Positions 32,508 to 41,759 of a stretch of DNA of 64,000 nucleotides are shown in pieces. The position numbers and the translations under genes were made by a program. The stretch's first letter is position 1. Every line of letters starts with the position of its first letter. The stretch comes from Roseovarius sp. TE539 (GTDB lineage Bacteria; Pseudomonadota; Alphaproteobacteria; Rhodobacterales; Rhodobacteraceae): positions 62,001 through 126,000 of the forward strand of contig NZ_QNGB01000007.1 in NCBI RefSeq assembly GCF_003298505.1. The letters are read 5' to 3'. Below the pieces are notes generated by a model. That model saw only the letters and a list, made by a program, of their open reading frames with translations, was not told the origin of the DNA and ran no database searches.

Positions 32508-32798
32508 TCAGGCCAGGACGCTGCCCAGTTGCATGGCAAGCGACATGTCGCCGTCCACGGTCAACTTGCCGGACATGAAGGCGGCGGTGGGATCCTGATC
32601 GCCCTCGAGGATGGCCTGGAAGGTGTCGGCATCGGCGGTCAGGGTGACATCGGTATCGGAATCCTCCGCGCGGGCACCATCGCCGTCGATCACCACAGCG
32701 CCTTCGCCTTCGATCACGAATTTTGCCGATCCGTCGAAGCCCTTGTCGCCAAGTTTGTCGTTCAGGGCCGATACGGCCGCGTCAATCACGTTGCTCAT
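32508..32798 (-). CDS. SCP2 sterol-binding domain protein
   Basis: 96 residues, a stand-alone SCP2 fold: SNVIDAAVSALNDKLGDKGF helix, KFVIEGEGAVVIDG strands, the conserved ADVTLTADADTF-type segment (here SDTDVTLTADADTFQAILEG), then DPTAAFMSGKLTVDGDMSLA with the final helix. SCP2 proteins bind fatty acyl chains or other lipids. Very acidic, no signal peptide. Encoded directly before the alpha/beta hydrolase, which could act on lipids it carries. Confidence 0.93.
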   Translation of the reverse strand: MSNVIDAAVSALNDKLGDKGFDGSAKFVIEGEGAVVIDGDGARAEDSDTDVTLTADADTFQAILEGDQDPTAAFMSGKLTVDGDMSLAMQLGSVLA

Positions 32799-32870
32799 CC
32801 AAGAATCCTCCGCATTTTAATCCGGCCGGGGGGTGTGATTCCCGGCCAGCCGCGCTAACATGAGAATGTT

Positions 32871-33434
32871 ATGAGGCGTCGATGGAACAATCTCAACCGT
32901 GCCGTTGCGACACTTGGGGCGATCGCCGTTATTTCCCTGTCCGCAGCCGCGCAGGAAGCCGCGAAGATCGATTCGCTTTTTGACCGGCTCAAGAAGGCCG
33001 ATCCGGCCGACGCGAAGCGCATTTCGGCGGATATCCGCATGGAAATGTCGAAGTCCGGTTCGGCGTCGATGGACCTGCTGCTCAAGCGCGGCCGCGAAGC
33101 GCTTGAGGCCGGTGAAACGGACGCGGCGATCGAGCATTTCACCGCTTTGACGGACCATGCGCCGGATTTCGCCGAAGGGTTTCACGCTCGGTCCATCGCC
33201 TATGCCAGGGCCGAGCTTTTCGGGCCTGCCGTCGCGGATATCGAACGGGCGATTTCGTTGCGACCGCGGCACTTTCCCGCGATTTACGGTCTGGGGGCAA
33301 TCCTGGAGGAATTGGGCGAAACGGATCTGGCCTACGAGGCCTACGCACGGGTCCACTCTATACATCCGCATTTCGAAGACGTAACCACGAAACTGGAGCG
33401 TCTTGGCAACGAGGTCAGGGGCTCCGAACTCTGA
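32871..33434 (+). CDS. Exported tetratricopeptide-repeat protein
   Basis: 187 residues. N-terminal signal peptide (RRRWNNLNRAVATLGAIAVI then SLSAAAQEA, cleavage near Ala27), then three TPR-like helix pairs: LLLKRGREALEAGETDAAIEHF, FHARSIAYARAELFGPAVADIE and AIYGLGAILEELGETDLAYEAYARVHSIHP. Probably periplasmic, mediating protein contacts. It precedes the helicase gene by 18 bases in the same direction, though functional coupling between a periplasmic protein and a helicase is not obvious. Confidence 0.85.
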   Translation: MRRRWNNLNRAVATLGAIAVISLSAAAQEAAKIDSLFDRLKKADPADAKRISADIRMEMSKSGSASMDLLLKRGREALEAGETDAAIEHFTALTDHAPDFAEGFHARSIAYARAELFGPAVADIERAISLRPRHFPAIYGLGAILEELGETDLAYEAYARVHSIHPHFEDVTTKLERLGNEVRGSEL

Positions 33435-33452
33435 ACCGACGGGAGTTGTCCA

Positions 33453-36347
33453 ATGGTCGAGCAGTCAAGGACACTCGCGGTCCTGGGCCCGACAAATACA
33501 GGCAAGACCCATTTCGCCATCGAGCGGATGCTGGGGTACAGGACCGGGGTCATCGGCCTGCCGCTCAGGCTTCTGGCGCGTGAGGTCTATGACCGTATCG
33601 TGGCGGTGCGGGGGCCCTCGGTGGTGGCTCTGGTGACCGGCGAGGAACGCATCGTGCCGGGGCGGGCGCAATACTGGGTCTGCACGGTCGAGGCGATGCC
33701 CGAAGGGATGGGCGCCGATTTCGTGGCCGTTGACGAGATCCAGCTTTGCGCCGACCCCGAGCGCGGGCATGTCTTCACCGATCGGCTTCTGCGTATGCGT
33801 GGCCTGCAGGAAACGCAGTTTCTGGGCGCCGGCACGATGCGAGGGACCATCGCCGCGTTGGTGCCGGGGGTCGAATTCGTGGGGCGCGAGCGCATGTCGC
33901 AGCTTGTCTATGCCGGGCCGCGCAAGATTTCCAAGATGCCCCGCCGCAGCGCGATTGTCGGGTTCTCGATCGAAAACGTCTATGCGATGGCAGAGCTTCT
34001 TCGCCGGCAGAAGGGTGGAGCGGCGGTGGTGATGGGCGCGCTGAGCCCAAGGACACGAAACGCCCAGGTGGCGCTTTATCAGAACGGCGACGTCGATTAC
34101 CTCGTGGCGACCGACGCCATCGGCATGGGTCTGAACCTCGACATTGATCATGTGGCCTTCTCGGCGCTGTCGAAGTTCGACGGGCGCAGGATGCGCGCAC
34201 TTGCCCCCAACGAGCTGGCCCAGATCGCCGGTCGGGCGGGGCGCGGCATGGCCAACGGCACCTTCGGCGTGACCGGCGAAGCGCAGGAGATCCCCGAAAG
34301 CACCGCCCGTGCGATCATGGATCACCGTTTCACCCCGATCCGGAAACTCGAGTGGCGCAATGCCAGGCTGCCGTTCGGCGATCTGGACGCGCTGATTGCC
34401 GCGCTCGAGGCCCGCCCGGAGGATCCGCGCCTCGTGCGTGCGCGGGAGGCGAATGATCTTGGCGCGCTCAAGGGGTTGGCCGGACAGGCCGAGGTGCGCG
34501 CCCGAGCCGGTGATGCGCCCTCGGTCCGGTTGCTGTGGGATGTCTGCCGAATTCCCGATTTCCGCGGCATCGGAGATGCCGAACATGCCGGGCTTCTGGA
34601 AAAGATCTTCTGCGACCTGCACCAGAACGGAACGGTTCCAGAGGATTGGCTTGCCCGTCAGGTGCAGCGCCTGGACCGTACCGATGGCGACATCGACGCG
34701 CTGTCCAAAAGGCTGGCGTATATCCGCACCTGGACCTATGTGTCGCAACGAAAAGGCTGGACCGGGGATGAAATCCATTGGCGCGAGGCCACGCGCGCGG
34801 TAGAAGACCGCCTGTCGGACGCGCTGCACGAGCGACTGACCCAGAGATTTGTGGACCGGCGCACATCCGTGCTTCTGCGCCGGCTCAAGCAGAAGGAGGC
34901 CATGGTGGCCGAAGTGAACGAGAACGGCGAAGTGACCGTCGAGGGACAATTTGCCGGTCGTCTGGAAGGTTTCCGGTTCATCGCCGACAAATCCGCGACC
35001 GGCCAGGAGGCAAAGGCGTTGTCGCAGGCCAGCCTGCAGGCGCTTGCCCCTCATTTTCACCTCAAGGCTGACAGGTTCTATAACGCACCCGACACGGAAC
35101 TGGACTTTACCGATCAGGGCGGGCTGATGTGGGGCGATCAGGCGGTTGGCAAGCTCTCGGCCGGGGCTGACCCTCTCAAGCCTCGGGCCGTCGGTTTCGT
35201 GGACGAGGAAGCCGGGGCAGAGGTGGCGCAGAAGGTGCAGCGGCGCCTGCAGCATTTCATCGACCGCCGTGTTGCGACGCTGTTCGAGCCGTTGGTCAAC
35301 ATCCAGCGTGATGAGGCGCTGACGGGTCTGGCGCGCGGCTTCGGGTTCCGCATGGTCGAGGCCCTCGGCATCATCCCGCGTGCCGAGGTGGCTGACGAGG
35401 TCAAGGCGCTGGATCAGGACGCACGCGGGCAGTTGCGCAAGCACGGGATCCGCTTCGGGCAGTTCACGATCTTCATGCCGCTGATGCTCAAGCCCGCGCC
35501 GACGCGGCTGCGCCTGGTGCTCTGGGCGCTGCATGCCGGGCTTGATACCTTCCCCGAAGCGCCGCCGCCCGGGCTGGTGACAGTACCGGCCGGCGATGCG
35601 GACGCGGCATCGCACCTGACCATGGCCGGCTACCGGCCCGCCGGCGCGCGGGCAATCCGTATCGACATGCTGGAACGTCTGGCCGACATGCTGCGCGCGC
35701 AGGACAGTCGCGCCGGGTTCGAGGCGACGGCCGACATGCTGTCGATCACCGGCATGACGCTGGAACAGTTTGCCGACCTCATGGAAGGTCTGGGCTACAA
35801 GGCCGACCGCGGGGAGCGCGAACGGATCAAGCCGGTGGACCGGGCGGTCGTATCGTCGGGGTCCGGGACACCCGAAGCCGCGGATCAGCCCGCCGCATCC
35901 GCGCAGGACGTGGGCGGGCAAGGCGACACCGGGACAAGTGCCGAAAACACTGTCGCGGCGATTCCCGACACGGGAGAGGCGCCGGTGGCGGCCGAACCGG
36001 CCGAGGACACCGAAGTTCCCGCCGAAATCCCCGCGGCAAGCGAGGGCGAGGTGCTGCCCGGAGAAGCTCCGTCGGCGGACCCGGTAGAGGCGGAGACCGA
36101 GGTGTTCTATACCTTTACATGGGCCGGTCGTGCACGTGGCGGCAAGGCCACGAAAACCGCGGATCGGGCCGGCGGAGGCCGCGGCAAGGGCCGGGGCGCC
36201 GGCAAGGGCAAGGCCAGGGGCACGCCGGTCGGCGAAAAGGCTGGCACGGGGTCACGGCCTCATGGCGGCAAGCCGCGCAAGGAAGACAAGATCGACCCCG
36301 ACAATCCGTTCGCGGCGGCGTTGATGGGACTGAAGGACAAGTCATGA
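33453..36347 (+). CDS. SUV3-like DEAD/DExH-type RNA helicase
   Basis: 964 residues. Walker A GPTNTGKTH (12-20), motif II VDEIQL in place of DEAD (as in SUV3, the mitochondrial degradosome helicase), GAGTMRGTIA (motif III region), helicase C domain with ALSPRTRNAQVALYQNGDVD, VATDAIGMGLNLDID and QIAGRAGRG (motif VI). A long family-specific middle follows (350-780). The C-terminal about 190 residues are low complexity: an acidic Ala/Pro/Glu section then a Gly/Lys/Arg-rich stretch (GGGRGKGRGAGKGKARG) likely to bind RNA. Encoded with an S4 RNA-binding protein, so RNA metabolism is probable. Confidence 0.88.
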   Translation: MVEQSRTLAVLGPTNTGKTHFAIERMLGYRTGVIGLPLRLLAREVYDRIVAVRGPSVVALVTGEERIVPGRAQYWVCTVEAMPEGMGADFVAVDEIQLCADPERGHVFTDRLLRMRGLQETQFLGAGTMRGTIAALVPGVEFVGRERMSQLVYAGPRKISKMPRRSAIVGFSIENVYAMAELLRRQKGGAAVVMGALSPRTRNAQVALYQNGDVDYLVATDAIGMGLNLDIDHVAFSALSKFDGRRMRALAPNELAQIAGRAGRGMANGTFGVTGEAQEIPESTARAIMDHRFTPIRKLEWRNARLPFGDLDALIAALEARPEDPRLVRAREANDLGALKGLAGQAEVRARAGDAPSVRLLWDVCRIPDFRGIGDAEHAGLLEKIFCDLHQNGTVPEDWLARQVQRLDRTDGDIDALSKRLAYIRTWTYVSQRKGWTGDEIHWREATRAVEDRLSDALHERLTQRFVDRRTSVLLRRLKQKEAMVAEVNENGEVTVEGQFAGRLEGFRFIADKSATGQEAKALSQASLQALAPHFHLKADRFYNAPDTELDFTDQGGLMWGDQAVGKLSAGADPLKPRAVGFVDEEAGAEVAQKVQRRLQHFIDRRVATLFEPLVNIQRDEALTGLARGFGFRMVEALGIIPRAEVADEVKALDQDARGQLRKHGIRFGQFTIFMPLMLKPAPTRLRLVLWALHAGLDTFPEAPPPGLVTVPAGDADAASHLTMAGYRPAGARAIRIDMLERLADMLRAQDSRAGFEATADMLSITGMTLEQFADLMEGLGYKADRGERERIKPVDRAVVSSGSGTPEAADQPAASAQDVGGQGDTGTSAENTVAAIPDTGEAPVAAEPAEDTEVPAEIPAASEGEVLPGEAPSADPVEAETEVFYTFTWAGRARGGKATKTADRAGGGRGKGRGAGKGKARGTPVGEKAGTGSRPHGGKPRKEDKIDPDNPFAAALMGLKDKS

Positions 36348-36360
36348 CGGTGCGGGCGGC

Positions 36361-36750
36361 GTGAGCGTGGCCGAGGACCGAATACGCCTCGACAAGTGGC
36401 TCTGGCAGGCGCGGTTCTTCAAGACCCGTAGCCTGGCAGCCAGGATCGTGGGCGGCGGGCATGTCCGGGTGAACGGCTCGAAGGTGATCAAACCGGCCAC
36501 CGTGGTGGGGCCGGGGGATATCCTGACCTTCGCGCAGGCGCGCGAGATACGTGTGGTGCGCATCGTCGCCGCGGGTCTGCGCCGCGGACCTGCGTCGGAG
36601 GCGCGCGGGCTTTATGACGATCTGGACCCGCCGGAAAGGCGCTCCGAACGGGACAGGGTTCCGAACGCGCCGGGATTTGAAGGAAAAGGACGCCCCACGA
36701 AGCGCGACCGCCGCAAACTCGACCTTGAACGCAAGGCGGCGCTTGATTGA
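36361..36750 (+). CDS. S4-domain RNA-binding protein (Hsp15/HslR-like)
   Basis: 129 residues: the S4 fold RIRLDKWLWQARFFKTRSLA, ARIVGGGHVRVNGSKVIKPA and VGPGDILTF at the N-terminus, then a basic hydrophilic C-terminal half (RGLYDDLDPPERRSERD, RPTKRDRRKLDLERK). E. coli Hsp15 binds free 50S subunits carrying nascent chains; the same role is plausible. GTG at 36361 is the assumed start; a second GTG two codons later is equally possible. 13 bases after the helicase stop, likely the same transcript. Confidence 0.87.
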   Translation: MSVAEDRIRLDKWLWQARFFKTRSLAARIVGGGHVRVNGSKVIKPATVVGPGDILTFAQAREIRVVRIVAAGLRRGPASEARGLYDDLDPPERRSERDRVPNAPGFEGKGRPTKRDRRKLDLERKAALD

Positions 36751-36799
36751 TCCCCTTGGCTGGATTACCTGTCCCTGAAATCAACGACGAGACGCGGAC

Positions 36800-37138
36800 A
36801 TGACCTATATCGTCACCGACAACTGCATCGAATGCAAATATACCGACTGTGTCGAAGTGTGCCCGGTGGATTGCTTCTACGAGGGGGAAAACATGCTTGT
36901 GATCCACCCGGACGAGTGCATTGATTGCGGCGTGTGTGAACCCGAGTGTCCAGCCGATGCGATCCGCCCGGATACGGAACCCGAGATGGAAAAATGGGTT
37001 GAGTTCAACCGCAAGTACTCGGAAATGTGGCCGGTGATCATCACCAAGAAAGATGAGCTTCCGAATGCCGAGGAACGTGATGGCGAGGATGGCAAACTGG
37101 AGAAGTATTTCTCGGACGCGCCGGGCGAGGGCGGTTGA
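36800..37138 (+). CDS. fdxA: Ferredoxin FdxA (7Fe-8S type)
   Basis: 112 residues. The first cluster motif [17 protein letters not shown] and the second [12 protein letters not shown] give the cysteine pattern of ferredoxins carrying one 3Fe-4S and one 4Fe-4S cluster; the C-terminal extension ([20 protein letters not shown]) is typical of the FdxA group. Electron partner unknown. Stands between the S4 gene and carD, an arrangement I recall from other Rhodobacterales. Confidence 0.94.
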   Translation: MTYIVTDNCIECKYTDCVEVCPVDCFYEGENMLVIHPDECIDCGVCEPECPADAIRPDTEPEMEKWVEFNRKYSEMWPVIITKKDELPNAEERDGEDGKLEKYFSDAPGEGG

Positions 37139-37254
37139 TGCATATCCATGGTGGCCGTGATCAGGTGTCGGGACTCCATCCTGAGGCGTGACGCGGCGGC
37201 GTTTCGGTCATAGATTCCGCATTTGCATCTTTTTCGGATGCGGATTTTGTGATA

Positions 37255-37260
37255 TATAAT
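37255..37260 (+). promoter_or_regulatory. Probable -10 element (TATAAT) upstream of carD
   Basis: A perfect TATAAT in GATATATAATCG, 150 bases before the carD start; no good -35 is visible (TTTTCGG region at the right distance). In R. sphaeroides, CarD activates promoters that lack the last T of the -10 element and is reported to repress its own T-containing promoter; a consensus -10 here fits that model. A GCATC/GATGC stem lies just upstream and may end the fdxA transcript. Confidence 0.45.
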
Positions 37261-37412
37261 CGTTACAAATGTGAAGTCCTGCCCTATATCCATATGCCCG
37301 CGCTGCCGCCCGGGAATGGAATTCTTTGCGTCTGAACCATGTGTTTCAGCGGGAATGGTCCCGCTGTTACCGGCGTCGGCGCCTTGACGGGCATACCGCG
37401 AGGAAGATCTGA

Positions 37413-37922
37413 ATGAGCAAAAACAAGACGTCCGAGTTTCGTCCGAACGATTATGTGGTCTATCCCGCGCACGGGGTGGGGCAGATCATGTCGATCGAGG
37501 AACAGGAGATCGCCGGCCTTTCGCTGGAGCTGTTCGTGGTGTCGTTCGAGAAGGACAAGATGACTCTCCGCGTCCCGACCAACAAGGCCACCGAGATCGG
37601 CATGCGTTCCTTGTCGAGTCCCGATGTCGTATCGCAGGCGATGAAAACCCTGAAGGGCAAGGCGAAGGCCAAGCGCGCGATGTGGTCGCGCCGTGCGCAG
37701 GAATACGAACAGAAAATCAACTCCGGCGACCTGATTGCGATCGCGGAGGTCGTGCGTGACCTGCACCGCACGGATGAACAGCGTGAGCAGAGTTACTCCG
37801 AGCGACAGCTTTACGAGGCCGCGCTTGAGCGTCTCACGCGGGAAATCGCGGCGGTCAGCGGCGACGACGAGGTCATGGCCGCCCGGCAGGTGGACGAGGT
37901 GCTGATTTCCCGCGCCGCCTGA
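37413..37922 (+). CDS. carD: CarD-family transcription factor
   Basis: 169 residues. N-terminal Tudor-like RNA-polymerase-beta-binding domain (NDYVVYPAHGVGQIMSIEEQ, LELFVVSFEKDKMTLRVP) and C-terminal helical DNA-binding domain with the conserved Trp in AKRAMWSRRAQEYEQKI, followed by EVVRDLHRTDEQREQSYSER. CarD stabilises open promoter complexes and affects many genes, including rRNA genes. GAGGAAGA precedes the ATG. Ends at a strong hairpin shared with convergent cobS. Confidence 0.95.
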   Translation: MSKNKTSEFRPNDYVVYPAHGVGQIMSIEEQEIAGLSLELFVVSFEKDKMTLRVPTNKATEIGMRSLSSPDVVSQAMKTLKGKAKAKRAMWSRRAQEYEQKINSGDLIAIAEVVRDLHRTDEQREQSYSERQLYEAALERLTREIAAVSGDDEVMAARQVDEVLISRAA

Positions 37923-37967
37923 GCGGGTTGCCGATACGATCCAAACGGCAGGTATTGTCGGAAACAC

Positions 37968-37993
37968 GATCCGCGCCCTTTCGGGCGCGGATC
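37968..37993. terminator. Bidirectional terminator between carD and cobS
   Basis: Perfect 11-bp stem GATCCGCGCCC / GGGCGCGGATC around a TTTC loop, lying in the 77-base gap between two convergent genes. TT follows on the plus strand. Confidence 0.75.
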
Positions 37994-37999
37994 TTGCCT

Positions 38000-38752
38000 T
38001 CAGGCTGCCAAGGCGATCAAGACAGCGAGTTCCGTCAGTTGCTGTGCCGCACCGAGAACGTCGCCGGTCTGCCCGCCAATCCTGGATCGCGCCATCAGGC
38101 CAACAGCCAGCAGCGCCGCCGCCGCCCAGATCAATGCGACGAAACTGCCGGTGAGAACAAGGCACACCGCGCATCCCAGCCCCGCGGCAATGGCGGCCGT
38201 TACTCCGGGCACCTTGCCCACGCGCCGCGAAAGCCCGTCTTTGCGGGCCGGCGGCAACACCGACATGAGGATCGGCATGCTTCCGCGTGATAGGGCCGCT
38301 GCCGCGACGATCCCGGCCAATGCAGTGCCGGGGCCGGACTGAAACAGCAGCCAGAGTGCGCTCCACCTGGCCGACAGCACGAGAAAGAGCGCGAGAACGC
38401 CGAAAGTGCCTGTCCGGCTGTCCTTCATGATTTCCAGCCGGTCCGTCCGTGTCCATCCGCCCCAGAACCCATCTGCACAATCGCTGAGCCCGTCCTCGTG
38501 CAGCGCGCCGGTAAGCCCCGCCGAAGCGGCCAGCGTAACCAGAGCGACCAGTGGGGCGGGCATCCCGATCCGGAGGGCGGCCAGCCCGGCAAGCCCGGCC
38601 AGGGTGCCGATCACCAGCCCCGCCAGGGGATACGCCCAGGCCGCCGCTGCGGCGCGATCCGCGTAGCTGTGGCGCACCGGCAGGCGGCTGAGCAGCGAAA
38701 GGGCCGTCGCGAGATCCCTGAACACCATCAGGCGCAGGTCGTTTTTTGCCAT
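38000..38752 (-). CDS. cobS: Adenosylcobinamide-GDP ribazoletransferase (cobalamin 5'-phosphate synthase)
   Basis: Joins adenosylcobinamide-GDP and alpha-ribazole(-phosphate) in the last step of B12 synthesis, in the inner membrane. 250 residues with several membrane segments; the catalytic/metal motif [15 protein letters not shown] near residue 85, followed by [19 protein letters not shown], is diagnostic. Start at MAKNDLRL with AAAAGG upstream; the frame is open 22 codons further. Divergent from cobT with 76 bases between, too short for a cobalamin riboswitch. Confidence 0.93.
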   Translation of the reverse strand: MAKNDLRLMVFRDLATALSLLSRLPVRHSYADRAAAAAWAYPLAGLVIGTLAGLAGLAALRIGMPAPLVALVTLAASAGLTGALHEDGLSDCADGFWGGWTRTDRLEIMKDSRTGTFGVLALFLVLSARWSALWLLFQSGPGTALAGIVAAAALSRGSMPILMSVLPPARKDGLSRRVGKVPGVTAAIAAGLGCAVCLVLTGSFVALIWAAAALLAVGLMARSRIGGQTGDVLGAAQQLTELAVLIALAA

Positions 38753-38828
38753 GAACCGGACCTTTTCGGCTGTGTGGTCATGGGTCTGTGCGATACACAT
38801 GTGCCGAATGGCATGCAACGGGGGCCGG

Positions 38829-39845
38829 ATGACCGATGATTTCGAGACACTCGCGCAATTCGCGTCCGTTCTGGAACGGGCACCTCACCCCGACGAGACG
38901 GCGTACGACTCGGCCCTTGCGCGCAATCTCGACCTGACCAAGCCGCCGGCCGCTCTGGGCCGGCTGGAAGACCTGGCATCATGGTATTGCGGTTGGCGCG
39001 GCAACCCCCGCGCCGAGATCCGTGCGCCGCAGGTGATCGTGTTCGCGGGAAATCATGGCGTTGCGGCGCGTGGGGTTTCAGCCTTTCCGCCCGAGGTGAC
39101 GGCCCAGATGGTCGAAAACTTTCGGTCCGGAGGCGCGGCGATCAATCAACTCGCGGAGTGCGCCGGCGCAAGAATGGATGTGCATGCCCTGTCGCTGGAG
39201 GCGCCAACGGCAGATTTCACCCGAGCGCCTGCAATGACCGAAAACGAGGTTGTGACGGCATTGCGCAGAGGGTGGGAGGCTGTTGATCCGGCGACTGATC
39301 TCTTGGTGGCAGGTGAGATGGGAATAGGAAACACGACCAGTGCTGCGGCCATTTCCTGTGCGCTTTTTGGCGGTGTGGCAGCCGACTGGACGGGGCAGGG
39401 CACTGGCATCGACGTGGATGGCCTTGCGGGAAAGACGCGGGTCGTGGCGGATGCCGTGGCACGCCACGCGGATGCGGGCGGGCAGGGGCTGGAGGTGCTG
39501 CGCCGCCTTGGAGGGCGCGAGCTGGCCGCCATCGCGGGCGCGGTGGCAAGGGCCCGGGCACTGCGCATTCCCGTGATCCTGGATGGATTCATCTGCTGTG
39601 CCGCTGCCGCGTGCCTTGAGCGGGCGCGGAAAGGGGCGCTGGATCATGCGATTGCCGGCCATGTCAGCGCGGAATCGGGTCATGCGCCGTTGCTGCGGGC
39701 GCTCGGGAAGGTGCCGCTCCTGTCGTTGGGCATGAGGCTGGGCGAGGGGTCGGGCGCGGCGCTGGCCATTCCTGTTCTGAGGGGCGCCTTGGCGTGTCAC
39801 AGCAGGATGGCCACTTTCACCGAGGCCGGGGTTTCGGGCCGCTGA
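38829..39845 (+). CDS. cobT: Nicotinate-nucleotide:dimethylbenzimidazole phosphoribosyltransferase
   Basis: Makes alpha-ribazole phosphate, the substrate that CobS uses. 338 residues: [39 protein letters not shown], the [14 protein letters not shown] loop, [10 protein letters not shown], and the catalytic-Glu region near the C-terminus ([33 protein letters not shown]). ATG at 38829 is preceded by GGGGGCC, a weak ribosome site; the frame is open to 38751. Divergent from cobS. Confidence 0.95.
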   Translation: MTDDFETLAQFASVLERAPHPDETAYDSALARNLDLTKPPAALGRLEDLASWYCGWRGNPRAEIRAPQVIVFAGNHGVAARGVSAFPPEVTAQMVENFRSGGAAINQLAECAGARMDVHALSLEAPTADFTRAPAMTENEVVTALRRGWEAVDPATDLLVAGEMGIGNTTSAAAISCALFGGVAADWTGQGTGIDVDGLAGKTRVVADAVARHADAGGQGLEVLRRLGGRELAAIAGAVARARALRIPVILDGFICCAAAACLERARKGALDHAIAGHVSAESGHAPLLRALGKVPLLSLGMRLGEGSGAALAIPVLRGALACHSRMATFTEAGVSGR

Positions 39846-41741
39846 TCAGTCGTCGCCTATGTGTTCGGTGTCCTCGATCTGTGACAGAAGCATCGTCTCG
39901 AGATCTTTTTCCAGTTCGCGTGCCCGGGCGATATAGGCCGCGTTATCGACGGTGGGAATGTCGGGATCCCAGAGGGTGGCCAGTTCACGGACGGAATTGC
40001 GATCATGCTGGTAAAAGGTTCTTTCCAGTTCGGCGGCCTCGAATTCGGTCAGGCCCAGATCCTCGAGCACATAGCGCCCCGCGCGCAGCGAGCTGTCGAA
40101 GAGCTCGCGCACGATATGATCCGCGCCGGCCTTGTAGAGGCGGAAGACATGGGTGCGGTCACGGGCGCGGGCGACGATCTTGATATCGGGGCGCTCGCGC
40201 CGAGCATAGGCCACAATCCGGGTGGTCGCGTCGGCGCTGTTCAACGCGGCCACGAGAACCTTCGCCTCCTTCAGACCGGCCGCGTGAAGAAGTTCCGGTC
40301 GGGTGGGATCACCGAAGAACCCCTTGATTCCGAAACGGCGCATGCGTTGGATCGTGCCCAGGTCGTGATCCAGGACCACGGTGCGAAAACCGCTGGACCG
40401 CACGAGCCGGTTCACGATCTGACCGAAGCGCCCGATACCGGCGATGATGATCGGGGCCTGTTCATCAATCTGATCGGCCTGCTGGGTTTCGCCTGTATCC
40501 TCGATACGGTTCGACAACCAGTCGTAGATGATGAACAAAAGCGGCGTGATCAGCATCGACATCGCCACGATCAGCAGCAATGTCTGGGTCATCTGGGGCG
40601 GCAAGACGTTTTGTTGACCGGAAAAGGAAATCAGCACGAATCCGAACTCGCCGGCTTGTGCCAGCGACAAGGTGAAGAGCCACAGGTTGCGCCCGCGAAG
40701 CTCGAACGCGCGTCCGAGCAGATAAAGTATCGTGCCCTTGAGCAGGATGATCCCAAGTGCCAGCCCGAGGATCAGAACCGGCTGCGCAAACAGGATCGAG
40801 AAATTTATCCCGGCGCCGACGGTGATGAAGAAAAGGCCCAGCAAAAGGCCCTTGAAGGGTTCGATATCGCTTTCGAGCTCATGCCGGAACTCGCTGCTGG
40901 CAAGAACCACGCCCGCCATGAAGGCGCCGAGAGCGGGCGAGAGCCCGACAAGGTTCATCAGGAAGGCGATGCCGACCACGATGAGCAAAGCAAGGGCCGT
41001 GTACATTTCGCGCAGGCGTGCGGCGTGGATGAAGCGGAATACCGGCCGGGTCAGGTACACGCCGGTCAGGATGATCGCCCCGACGACAGCCAGCGTCACC
41101 AGAGTGACCCCCCAGCCCGGAAGCCCTTCCACGAAGGAAAGCGCCGCCTCGTGGGCTCCGGCGGGGCCATGTCCATTGCCATCCGCGCGGTCTTCCAGCA
41201 CCTCGCCCAGCACGCGTTCGGGCGGCTTGGGCATTGCCAGAAGCGGCAGGAAGGCGAGCATCGGAAGCACGGCGATGTCCTGCGTGAGCAGGACCGAAAA
41301 GGCAGACCGCCCTCCGCCGGTCTGCATCAGCCCCTTCTCGCTGAGGGTTTGCAGCACGATCGCCGTTGAAGAGAGCGCAAAGATCATGCCGATTGCAAGC
41401 GACACGCTCCAGACCTGTCCGAGTGTCAGCGCCCCGACCATCACCGCCAGCGTGGTGACAGTGATCTGGAGGCCGCCAAGCCCCAGCAAGCGATGCCGCA
41501 TGTCCCACAAGGCACGCGGTTCCAGTTCCAGCCCGATCAGGAACAGCATCATGACGACGCCGAATTCGGCGAAATGCTGCAACTCTTCGTTCTCGTGGCC
41601 GACAAATCCGATTACAGGGCCGATGAGGATGCCCGCCGCCAGATAACCCAGCACCGACCCCAGCCCGAGGCGGGCCGCGATCGGCACCGCGATCACAGCA
41701 GCCGCAAGATAGATCGAGGCCTGGAACAGAAATCCTTCCAT
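39846..41741 (-). CDS. Monovalent cation:proton antiporter-2 family protein (KefB/YbaL-like)
   Basis: 631 residues. About 12-13 membrane segments (1-410) with Na+/H+-exchanger-fold features (LGYLAAGILIGP, FGVVMMLFLIGLELEP, GLSPALGAFMAGVVLASSEF), then a cytoplasmic TrkA-N/RCK domain beginning IIIAGIGRFGQIVNRLV and an acidic tail. Kef-type K+/H+ antiporters are gated by glutathione adducts; whether this member responds is unknown. It lies 18 bases downstream of the Lrp-type regulator gene on the same strand, and its stop codon directly abuts the convergent cobT gene. Confidence 0.9.
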   Translation of the reverse strand: MEGFLFQASIYLAAAVIAVPIAARLGLGSVLGYLAAGILIGPVIGFVGHENEELQHFAEFGVVMMLFLIGLELEPRALWDMRHRLLGLGGLQITVTTLAVMVGALTLGQVWSVSLAIGMIFALSSTAIVLQTLSEKGLMQTGGGRSAFSVLLTQDIAVLPMLAFLPLLAMPKPPERVLGEVLEDRADGNGHGPAGAHEAALSFVEGLPGWGVTLVTLAVVGAIILTGVYLTRPVFRFIHAARLREMYTALALLIVVGIAFLMNLVGLSPALGAFMAGVVLASSEFRHELESDIEPFKGLLLGLFFITVGAGINFSILFAQPVLILGLALGIILLKGTILYLLGRAFELRGRNLWLFTLSLAQAGEFGFVLISFSGQQNVLPPQMTQTLLLIVAMSMLITPLLFIIYDWLSNRIEDTGETQQADQIDEQAPIIIAGIGRFGQIVNRLVRSSGFRTVVLDHDLGTIQRMRRFGIKGFFGDPTRPELLHAAGLKEAKVLVAALNSADATTRIVAYARRERPDIKIVARARDRTHVFRLYKAGADHIVRELFDSSLRAGRYVLEDLGLTEFEAAELERTFYQHDRNSVRELATLWDPDIPTVDNAAYIARARELEKDLETMLLSQIEDTEHIGDD

Positions 41742-41759
41742 AAAGGTTACCTTTGCGGG

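Noticed and set aside
38753-38828. Cobalamin riboswitch between cobS and cobT
   Set aside because: The gap is only 76 bp, too short for the element, and no B12-box sequence is visible.
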